Below are positions 1 to 7,019 of a DNA stretch of 64,000 nt, one piece after another. The DNA is taken from NCBI RefSeq assembly GCF_001446935.1, contig NZ_LKKK01000001.1, positions 868,001-932,000 on the forward strand, written 5' to 3'. Under the pieces are notes generated by a model. It did no database searches and was not told the DNA's origin. It worked only from the letters and a program-made list of their open reading frames with translations. Origin of the DNA: Pseudomonas sp. TTU2014-080ASC. GTDB lineage: Bacteria > Pseudomonadota > Gammaproteobacteria > Pseudomonadales > Pseudomonadaceae. The stretch's first letter is position 1; each line of letters opens with the position of its first letter. Position numbers and translations under genes: made by a program.

Positions 1-791
1 GGGTTCTGGCTATACAGCAAATTATCGAGATGATTGCGTATATCAGCCAGCAACACCTGCCCACGCTCCATCACCCGATACTGGCCCTCAAAACCTAACG
101 ACAGGATCAGGTCGTAGAAAGCCAGGATATCTTTATCGCGGGGCGTTGCTGCCATGTAGTCCTGGAGGTGCTCAAAACATTTTTCCCCGCCCCAGGCATC
201 GTGATAGAACTCCACCAGCAGGCTGAGATTAATTCCCCCCGCGTCGAGCGTGCTCAAGCAGCTCTCATCGAGATAGGAGCACAATAGGTAGGCCAGTTTA
301 TCGACGTCGACGGGAGAAACCTGGTTCTTCAACAAGGTCTGCCGGAACTGTTGAAGCTCGCGGACAAACTGGGAGCGCACCACTGCCAAGTTTAGCTGGC
401 GTTGACTACGTACCCGTTCGGCCTGCAACAAAGTTGGCACAGCGGCAGCAATCAGTGGGTTATCCCAGCTGCCCATCAACACACCGGGCTTGCTCAATGC
501 CGACCGACTGTACGGGTTGGTGGAGCTTGTCATCGACTCCTCACCACTATGGCCCAACGGCTCAAGCTCACCTGCCCCACGTGTGATCGCAGGAGCTTCA
601 GACTCAGACCGGCTGGTCAGGCCTGAGCTGCCATGCCGTAGTTTTTCAGCCAGTGCCCGGGCCCCCGATGCAATGCCTGCGACCTCCGCCGTCGTACTCC
701 CCAACTGCCCACCGATTGAAGGCGTCTGTGGATACGCTTTATTACGCAGGTTGGCCATTGCCGCACGGGTTCTTTGTTCAAACTCGTTCAT
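1..791 (-). CDS. tssL: TssL (DotU/IcmH family) T6SS inner-membrane protein, 3' end cut by the window edge
   Basis: TssL joins TssM and TssJ in the T6SS membrane complex and recruits the baseplate from the cytoplasmic side. The 263 visible residues contain the DotU core from about residue 109. Conserved pieces are NPLI near 111, YLLCSYLDE at 168-176 and LGFEGQYR near 232. The first 108 residues are a polar, low-complexity extension rich in S, G and E, longer than in a minimal DotU protein. The ATG overlaps the stop of tssK by four bases (ATGA), so the two are translationally coupled. The C-terminal transmembrane anchor and any OmpA-like peptidoglycan-binding domain lie outside the window and cannot be judged. 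The family call is confident. Confidence 0.93.
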   Translation of the reverse strand, partial: MNEFEQRTRAAMANLRNKAYPQTPSIGGQLGSTTAEVAGIASGARALAEKLRHGSSGLTSRSESEAPAITRGAGELEPLGHSGEESMTSSTNPYSRSALSKPGVLMGSWDNPLIAAAVPTLLQAERVRSQRQLNLAVVRSQFVRELQQFRQTLLKNQVSPVDVDKLAYLLCSYLDESCLSTLDAGGINLSLLVEFYHDAWGGEKCFEHLQDYMAATPRDKDILAFYDLILSLGFEGQYRVMERGQVLLADIRNHLDNLLYSQN

Positions 792-2146
792 CCGACTCTC
801 CCTTGTCTCAAACCCCAAACGTCAAAATGCAGATCCGGGAAATCACCGACGATGCTCAGAGCGAGCGCCGAACCTGACATCATCTCCTTGTAGATCGGGT
901 CGGAATGGTCGACTTCGAAATAGATGCTATTGGGGTAATAAGGAATGTGACGGGGTGGTGATGCCATCGGCATCAGCCGGGCTCCCGGCAATTGCAGATC
1001 AATTAACTGAATGATTTTTTCCACCGGCCCCAGTTTCACCTGGGCAGGGAAATAAGTGCGCAGATGCTCAATCGACAATCCGCAGCTGACGGCGAACACC
1101 AGTTTTTCCAGGCGCAACTGGCTATCGTTATGACACAGGTAAATGCTGTCGCCGCGGTCGATAAACGTCAGTGCCACTGCTGGAGCTTCGATTACCAGCG
1201 ACAATGCACGGCGAATCGATGTAAACAGCTGGAAGAAACTAGTGTGGGGTTCATCATGCAGGTACACCAAGTCTGGGCGCTCCCACAGTCGTTCACCGCC
1301 GGGAATGATGCTCAGGCTGCCCAGCAGGCTCAACAGTGTTTCAAACAGCTTTTCCGGGTGCACCTGCGCGCAAGACAGCAACTGATTGAGACGCAGGTTG
1401 TACTCAGACAGCGTCTGCAGCAATAACAACTCCAGCAACTCTGAAAGCCCGCCGGAAGTCCTGTGGACATCTGGACGGAACACTGACTCCAGACGCTGGG
1501 TCATCAGGCCGAGCAGTTCGGTGGTCGCACTGTGCAGCCAGCCAATGGCACGGAAATCGAGCATCGGTGGCAATGTACGATCATCCAGCAGGATGCGCCG
1601 GTCGCTGCTCACCTCACGAACAAACCCGACTGACAATGAACTTTCCACACTGCTGACGGCGTCCTCCAGGCTCAGCCGGGTCACCAGGCTGCCCAATTGC
1701 ATGGTGCACACCCGTGGCGTTCCCTCAAGACTGATGCCGTGGTTACGGTCTGGTATCTCGGCATCCATCGCGCGGAACCGACTACCTTTTCGCTCGTCAT
1801 GCAGCAGGTCAATTTGCGCGTTGCCGGAAATATCCATCAACACCGACAGACAGACGACTTTGCCCTGGCAGCCATCGTCCAACTCCAGCGGCAACGGCAG
1901 TGGTATGTCTTCGGGCATGCTGAAAGGCGTGCCGTCCGGGAAGATACCCTTGGCTTGCTTCAGCGCGAATTTGCCCTGTTCCAACAGCCCTCGGTCGACC
2001 TCCAACGCCAGAAATCCCCAGTTAAATGGCTTGAGGCTCTTGGTCCGTGTATCAATCAAATGTTCGAAAAAACGTTCCTGTTGCTGGAAATGTTGCGGCT
2101 CCATCAACATGCCTTCAACCCAAGCGACCCGCTGATTAGGTAACAT
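788..2146 (-). CDS. tssK: TssK, T6SS baseplate protein
   Basis: TssK is the trimeric baseplate subunit that links the TssEFG wedge to the TssL/TssM membrane complex. The opening RVAWVEGMLMEPQHFQQQER is the diagnostic N-terminal signature of the family, and the 452 residues match its usual length of about 445. Three in-frame ATGs are possible (2170, 2155, 2146). I chose 2146 because it follows the tssJ stop directly and places the signature near the N-terminus as in homologues. The earlier starts would overlap tssJ by 8-23 bases. The 3' end overlaps tssL by 4 bases. The neighbours tssJ and tssL confirm the call. Confidence 0.93.
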   Translation of the reverse strand: MLPNQRVAWVEGMLMEPQHFQQQERFFEHLIDTRTKSLKPFNWGFLALEVDRGLLEQGKFALKQAKGIFPDGTPFSMPEDIPLPLPLELDDGCQGKVVCLSVLMDISGNAQIDLLHDERKGSRFRAMDAEIPDRNHGISLEGTPRVCTMQLGSLVTRLSLEDAVSSVESSLSVGFVREVSSDRRILLDDRTLPPMLDFRAIGWLHSATTELLGLMTQRLESVFRPDVHRTSGGLSELLELLLLQTLSEYNLRLNQLLSCAQVHPEKLFETLLSLLGSLSIIPGGERLWERPDLVYLHDEPHTSFFQLFTSIRRALSLVIEAPAVALTFIDRGDSIYLCHNDSQLRLEKLVFAVSCGLSIEHLRTYFPAQVKLGPVEKIIQLIDLQLPGARLMPMASPPRHIPYYPNSIYFEVDHSDPIYKEMMSGSALALSIVGDFPDLHFDVWGLRQGRVG

Positions 2147-2147
2147 G

Positions 2148-2654
2148 TCATTCATCCATTTTTTTATCATTAGCCACTACTGAAAGGGCCGTCATCTCTA
2201 TCCATACTCGTATGTCAGAATCAGCCTTCGCAGAGGATTTCTGCTCAACTAAATACAATGCTCCATTGATCTGCTGGAACTCGGCGCCCACCACAATCCA
2301 GCGCGTCTGATGGGCAGGAACAACGAGCTGATAACGCCACGTTTGATTCGGTTGCAGGATGCTCTGATTACGGCTTACCACCCCGTCCTCCAGAGGTCCG
2401 TCCCGGCAGGGGGCACCCTCGCTGATGGACCCTGGTGTCCAGCCAGGCTTGCTGGTTTCAATCACGCAGACCTTCACCGGTTGCGGCTGACTGAAGGCAT
2501 TGGGGTTCACTTTGTCGCTGGTGCTGATCTCGATATCGACATTGCGCGTGTCGCGAATAACGACCGACGGTTCATGAGAAAACCAGCTGCAACCGCCCAG
2601 CATTCCCCCCGCCAAAACGACCAGTGTCGAGTAATCCCTGAGTGTCCTGAACAT
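2148..2654 (-). CDS. tssJ: TssJ, T6SS outer-membrane lipoprotein
   Basis: TssJ is the lipoprotein that anchors the TssLM complex to the outer membrane. Starting at the ATG at 2654, the 168-residue product has a hydrophobic signal ending in a lipobox MLGGC, with the lipidated Cys at about residue 22. It is followed by a small beta-sandwich with VKVCVIE and C-terminal WIEMTAL segments typical of the T6SS lipoprotein family. Upstream in-frame ATGs exist (2717, 2675), but they would put a charged stretch before the signal peptide and run into the preceding gene. The 2654 ATG is preceded by GGGGATC, an acceptable ribosome-binding site. It ends just before tssK. Confidence 0.9.
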   Translation of the reverse strand: MFRTLRDYSTLVVLAGGMLGGCSWFSHEPSVVIRDTRNVDIEISTSDKVNPNAFSQPQPVKVCVIETSKPGWTPGSISEGAPCRDGPLEDGVVSRNQSILQPNQTWRYQLVVPAHQTRWIVVGAEFQQINGALYLVEQKSSAKADSDIRVWIEMTALSVVANDKKMDE

Positions 2655-2667
2655 GCCGGCAGATCCC

Positions 2668-3033
2668 CTATGCATTGATGAAATACTTGGTCTGACTCGG
2701 CGCAATCTGGTTAACAACCATGTTGTTGTTATTGGTCATGCTCATATCTCCCAGGCGTGTAGCCGGCATTCCCTGGATGAAATACTTTCCCGAGCCTTGC
2801 ATCGGCTGCATCTGGCCTGAGTGGGTGCCCGATGCGGCTCCGATGGCGAAGCCGGTGTCGCTGGTGGAGGTGCGGATAGTGGCCTGGTTTTGCTCATTGC
2901 TGCCGCAGCAGAAATAGTTGGCGACGTTAGGTATGCCGGTACTGTTTGGCGCGGTGTTGGGGCCTGGTGCTGGGATCATCGGATCACAACCGGCAAAGCT
3001 CACCCCACCCGAATTATTATTGGCTGCTGTCAT
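2668..3033 (-). CDS. PAAR-like DUF4150 protein, T6SS spike tip
   Basis: This 121-residue protein fits the DUF4150 PAAR-like family, which caps the VgrG trimer. It is rich in Gly, Asn, Ser and Pro and has short metal-binding-like segments: CDPMIPAPGP near 16, a CC pair near 42-43, SGTHSGQM near 70 and the late GMPATRLGDM motif. It is a bare tip domain with no C-terminal toxin extension, unlike many DUF4150 effectors. It lies 6 bases after DUF3540 in a module with DUF2169 and VgrG, the usual company of this family. Function is inferred from family and context. Confidence 0.8.
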   Translation of the reverse strand: MTAANNNSGGVSFAGCDPMIPAPGPNTAPNSTGIPNVANYFCCGSNEQNQATIRTSTSDTGFAIGAASGTHSGQMQPMQGSGKYFIQGMPATRLGDMSMTNNNNMVVNQIAPSQTKYFINA

Positions 3034-3039
3034 TTCTGA

Positions 3040-3654
3040 TCACCCCACATGGACCTGGCCGCCGTCGATCTTCAGCACAGCCGAGGCCTTCAGCGATGCG
3101 ATCTCGCCTTTCATGACATAACTTCCCCGGGCCTCCTGCAAAATGTGCTTAGCCTGGGTTTCATCCGTTTGCTCAACCTTGCGGCTCGCATGCTGGGTGA
3201 GGACGAACAGGCGCTTTGAAACCTGATGCAGGGTGTCTGCAACCCAGCGACAACTGCGGGTAAGCAGTGTGAAATCCGAACTGCGGAAGGTCAGTCGCCG
3301 ACTGCCCTCTATCTCGATTTCCGGCGCAACAATACGCAAGTTGGCGCAGCGGCTATCCAACGTCATGACAGCATCGGCCTGCTGACGAAATAGAATCGCG
3401 GTAATCACCAAGTGTTGTCCGTCCACCACGCCATACACCCGGTCACCGGCCAACGGCTGCACCAGGCAACTGGTGGCCACCGTCAGTCCGTAAGCCGGCA
3501 TGTCGGCGACGTAAAGCTGACCATTGGCGTGCGCCTGCACATCGACCACCACGCGGCTACCCTGCTCAGGAGCGCTGGCTTTCGCCAACACGTGCAAAGG
3601 CGTGACATTGTTGTTGGTGTGTACCTTCTGATGTTCTTTTGCGGACTTATACAT
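3040..3654 (-). CDS. DUF3540 family T6SS accessory protein
   Basis: The product has 204 residues and resembles the DUF3540 family, usually encoded between DUF2169 and DUF4150 genes in VgrG modules. The N-terminal half looks like a small beta-barrel (VVVDVQAHANGQLYV, then a GDRVYGVV turn). The C-terminal half carries a repeated beta pattern and ends in DGGQVHVG, typical of the family. The start at 3654 has a good Shine-Dalgarno (AGGAG, 9 bases upstream) and overlaps the preceding pentapeptide gene by 8 bases. The biochemical role is unknown. A part in loading or stabilising the PAAR-like tip is inferred from its constant genomic company. Confidence 0.75.
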   Translation of the reverse strand: MYKSAKEHQKVHTNNNVTPLHVLAKASAPEQGSRVVVDVQAHANGQLYVADMPAYGLTVATSCLVQPLAGDRVYGVVDGQHLVITAILFRQQADAVMTLDSRCANLRIVAPEIEIEGSRRLTFRSSDFTLLTRSCRWVADTLHQVSKRLFVLTQHASRKVEQTDETQAKHILQEARGSYVMKGEIASLKASAVLKIDGGQVHVG

Positions 3655-4798
3655 ATCGGCTTGCTCCTGTAGGCCTCGCAGCAGTTTGCTGGCGTGGCCC
3701 TAGCTGGTGGCGTGCATACCATTGATCGATAGCGATCAGAAACGGATCGCTGGAGGCGGGTGTCGTATCGGTGCGCGCGCGTTGCGCGGCGTGCAGCCGC
3801 GCGGACTGCACTTGTTTGGCAGTCAGCGGCTGCTCGCGCAAATCGGCCACACGCAAGTCAGCCTGCTGGAGGTTCGCCTGGGTGAGTTCGCAGTGTTTGA
3901 ACTCGGCACGCGGCAAGATTGCGTTTACCCACGTGCTCTCCCCCATCTGACACTCGACGAACTGCGCGTCTTGCCCCTGTACCTGGTTCAATTGCGCTTG
4001 GCTGAAGTCACAGCGCAGCAACCGCGCCTCAGTAAAAATCGCCTGCGCCAACTGGCTGCCTGCAAGGGAGCAATCCTCCAACTCGGAGCGATGAAAGCTG
4101 GAACCCGAGAGCGGCAAACCTGCCAGAACACATCCCGACAGCTGACAGACAAACCAGGTACGCGCCAGCCCAGAAATACCCTGCCAAGTACAGTTTTCAA
4201 GCTGGCAACTGCCCATGATATGGCGCGTCAAAACCAGCTCCCGCCAACTACACGCTTGCAACTGGCAGGCGTGCCAGTTCGCATCCTGCAACTGCCCCTC
4301 GTGAAACATCAGGTTTTGCGCGGTAATCGATTGCGCATTGAATTGGCTCAGCCGGCTGTTACGGATCTGAATGTCGCTGACCAAGCACTTGTTCAGGCTA
4401 AGGTCCTCACTCAAACAATTTTCGGCCTGGCAGACCTGCAGACTTCCCTCGTTGCAAACCAAGCCGTAAACATTCACCTCTAGCAGGCTCAAATGCTCCA
4501 ATTGGCACTCGGTGAACATCAACCTATCGAGTTGACCGCTCACCATGCTGACGTCACTCAGCGTGCAGCGCTCAAAACGAACCTGCCGCACATCACAGTC
4601 ACGGAACGTGATGCGTTCAAAACTGCACTCGATAAAGAAGCAATCGGCGAGCACCAACCCCTGCAACTCGCGATCACGGAAATGCCGCTTTTTGAAGACT
4701 CGTGATTTAGGCGGCAACCCGACCAGCGCGCTGTCAACCTGTTGTTGAATCTCTGCGATGTCCGGTAGCGGGACAACGGGAGGGATATCAGTTGGCAT
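3647..4798 (-). CDS. Pentapeptide-repeat protein of the T6SS spike module
   Basis: The protein has 383 residues. From about residue 45 to 330 nearly the whole chain follows the A(D/N/C)LXX-like five-residue period, predicting a right-handed quadrilateral beta-helix. Typical runs are LSNFRRSELEDC-type and ANLQQADLRVADLRE. Cys is unusually common in the central repeat position (CQLE, CTLS, CQLQ). The ATG at 4798 was chosen because GGGGGAG sits 8 bases upstream and it overlaps the DUF2169 stop by 11 bases. The C-terminus is helical and charged and lacks repeats. It is paralogous in style to the C-terminal half of the upstream protein. Whether it is a spike component, an adaptor or cargo cannot be told. 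Confidence 0.85.
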   Translation of the reverse strand: MPTDIPPVVPLPDIAEIQQQVDSALVGLPPKSRVFKKRHFRDRELQGLVLADCFFIECSFERITFRDCDVRQVRFERCTLSDVSMVSGQLDRLMFTECQLEHLSLLEVNVYGLVCNEGSLQVCQAENCLSEDLSLNKCLVSDIQIRNSRLSQFNAQSITAQNLMFHEGQLQDANWHACQLQACSWRELVLTRHIMGSCQLENCTWQGISGLARTWFVCQLSGCVLAGLPLSGSSFHRSELEDCSLAGSQLAQAIFTEARLLRCDFSQAQLNQVQGQDAQFVECQMGESTWVNAILPRAEFKHCELTQANLQQADLRVADLREQPLTAKQVQSARLHAAQRARTDTTPASSDPFLIAIDQWYARHQLGPRQQTAARPTGASRYV

Positions 4799-7007
4799 AA
4801 GGATGCTCCCCCTGCAGAAGTCTGCGTGGCACCCAACAGGCACGGTCAAGCAAGCAGCCCTTGAACGCGGTATCGTCGTCCTGCCAGGCCATCGCCAGGT
4901 TAGCGGCCGCCAGATTGCAATGGTCGAACGTCACGTCGCGCAGATCGGCGTTGTACAACATGCCTTGTTGCAGGCTGGTGTCTTGCCATCTGGAGTGGGT
5001 GAGAACGCTGTCCTTAAAACGCGCCCCAGCCAGGTCGCAAGCGCTTACGGATGAGGAAGTCAGGTCCGCCTGATCGAAATTGCTCTCGGTAAAGGAGCAA
5101 TAGAGTAAATGGCAGCCTTGCAGGGCCGCATGCTTCAAACCCACCTTGTTGAAGGTGCAATCGCTAAAGACCGACTGACCGAAATCCACTCGCATTCCAG
5201 CGGTCAGGCTCTCTATCTGGCAGGTGTCAAAGCGGGCGTCGCGCCAGTCCCCCCCCATCAGCGAGCTTTTGCTCAATTGCACCTGATTGCAGGTAACTCC
5301 CTTGGCGCTGCAGCGATTGAAAACACAGGCGTCGATTTGCCCTTGCTGAACGTGCAGGTGAGTAATGTCAGTACCACTGAACAAGCTATTGCTGAGGGAG
5401 CATGCGTAAAAGCACGAGTCCACGAGGCTGCCCTGATCGAACGTACAGTAGTTCCACGCTGAACTTTCGACGTGCAGCCTTTGCGCTGACGGTGCCTGCA
5501 AGTTCACTTTCTCAAATGTGACCTCATCCAGGTTGCTGTCGGTCAGTACCACCTTCTGCAACGTGCACTGCGCCAGCCGCACCTGATGCAGTGTTGTATC
5601 GCTGAAACTCACCGCGTCGAGCAAACACTGCTCGAACACACAATTTTTCAGCGTCGCCTGAGAGAAGTCACACCGGGTAAAATTGCACTGTTGGAAGGTT
5701 TTTCCGTTCAAAGTGCCGCTAAAACGCAACCCTGTGAAGTTTTTATTTTCGACAACCGCGAGGTCGTTGTAGAGCAGGGTTTCCTCGTTATCGTCAGGGA
5801 TTGCTGGCAGCACAGACCAATCCATTTCTTGCGCAGATCGTTGATCGTGCACCGCAATAGCATCGCGTATTCGCCGGTAATAGTTATCGCTGGCCTCCCT
5901 GGATGTTGGAGTTGCTTCATAACGCGATGAGTCAGGGTGGTCACATACCGACTCCGTGATATTGACCGCCATTTCCTCAGGCATCAGGTCTGTATCGAGC
6001 AAAAACTCGAAGGTGGATGCCTTTTCATCGCTGCGTTTGTGATGCACCTGCTGGTAGTGATCAATAGTGCGCAATGCATCACAGCGGTCCAGTGACACCA
6101 TCAACGACTCGATCGACTCATCGAGAAGGTGCTCGATCGGCAAGCTGCCCGTATAGATCATCAAGGCAATGTCACTGTCTGGAAAAAACCACAATGTCTT
6201 GCGCTGTAAGGCCACTTCTTCCAGCTCACAGCTGCTATACCGGCTCACAAAAGCGCGACCGCGAACCTCGGGCAAAACACCGCTGATTGCCTGATTGTCC
6301 GGACGAAATCCCTGCAGCTCGAACGGCACCTGATCCGGCCACTCCTCCTGTGGCAACCATTGCGCCGGCGCTGCCATTTGGAAAAAGCGGTGGTCAATGT
6401 TGGCTGGTAGTCCTGGAAAAATGGTCTCCAGGTATTCTTTGCCAGCCATCAAATGCGCCACCTTGTCGATGTGCATTTTGCGAGTGCTGAACTCATGCGG
6501 CAGCGGCGTTGGTGCCGCCAGTGGCGAACGCTCCTGCACAGAGTTATCTATGCCCATGCTCATCAGCAACGGGTTCAGTCCATCGTGACTGCCGCGCCCC
6601 AGTGGGTTTTCCTTGACCCCTTTTCCTCCCCACGCCGAAGGGTGGTCAAGCGCCACCCTGACAAAGGGGGCAACGCGAGCAGCATCACTGCGCCCCTCCC
6701 CCTCAACCCGCCAATAACGAGATAATCCACCTACCTGCGCACTGACATTAAGCGCTTTTACGGGTTGGCCAATGCCCGCATGCCCGGCGATCAGGTATTC
6801 GGCAAATGGCTTGGGCTCGGCAGCATCAAGCACTGGAAAACTGAGAGGCGCACGCTTCCACGCGTCCCATATCTGGGGTTCGCTGACAAAGTGCTGGGGA
6901 CGTGACAGATAACATCCGGCAATCACGCTGATGCCGAGCCGGCTTTCCTTGCCGATCTGAAACGCCCCTTTGATGGCGATCAACTGCTGAGGCCGTATGA
7001 CTCTCAT
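4788..7007 (-). CDS. DUF2169 plus pentapeptide-repeat T6SS accessory protein
   Basis: This 739-residue fusion has an N-terminal DUF2169 domain (about 1-350), recognised by IRPQQLIAIKGAFQIGKE at the start, the EPKPFAEYLIAGHA segment and the NPLGRG stretch. A linker of about 80 residues follows. Pentapeptide repeats fill about 430-735, with many NFTRCDFSQATLK-like rungs. DUF2169 proteins are known companions of VgrG/PAAR-like modules and are thought to act as effector adaptors or chaperones. The start has AGGAG 8 bases upstream and follows vgrG by 12 bases. It overlaps the next pentapeptide gene. The DUF2169/pentapeptide fusion is a known architecture, but two successive pentapeptide proteins are worth noting. 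Confidence 0.87.
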   Translation of the reverse strand: MRVIRPQQLIAIKGAFQIGKESRLGISVIAGCYLSRPQHFVSEPQIWDAWKRAPLSFPVLDAAEPKPFAEYLIAGHAGIGQPVKALNVSAQVGGLSRYWRVEGEGRSDAARVAPFVRVALDHPSAWGGKGVKENPLGRGSHDGLNPLLMSMGIDNSVQERSPLAAPTPLPHEFSTRKMHIDKVAHLMAGKEYLETIFPGLPANIDHRFFQMAAPAQWLPQEEWPDQVPFELQGFRPDNQAISGVLPEVRGRAFVSRYSSCELEEVALQRKTLWFFPDSDIALMIYTGSLPIEHLLDESIESLMVSLDRCDALRTIDHYQQVHHKRSDEKASTFEFLLDTDLMPEEMAVNITESVCDHPDSSRYEATPTSREASDNYYRRIRDAIAVHDQRSAQEMDWSVLPAIPDDNEETLLYNDLAVVENKNFTGLRFSGTLNGKTFQQCNFTRCDFSQATLKNCVFEQCLLDAVSFSDTTLHQVRLAQCTLQKVVLTDSNLDEVTFEKVNLQAPSAQRLHVESSAWNYCTFDQGSLVDSCFYACSLSNSLFSGTDITHLHVQQGQIDACVFNRCSAKGVTCNQVQLSKSSLMGGDWRDARFDTCQIESLTAGMRVDFGQSVFSDCTFNKVGLKHAALQGCHLLYCSFTESNFDQADLTSSSVSACDLAGARFKDSVLTHSRWQDTSLQQGMLYNADLRDVTFDHCNLAAANLAMAWQDDDTAFKGCLLDRACWVPRRLLQGEHPYAN

Positions 7008-7019
7008 TGTTATTGCTCC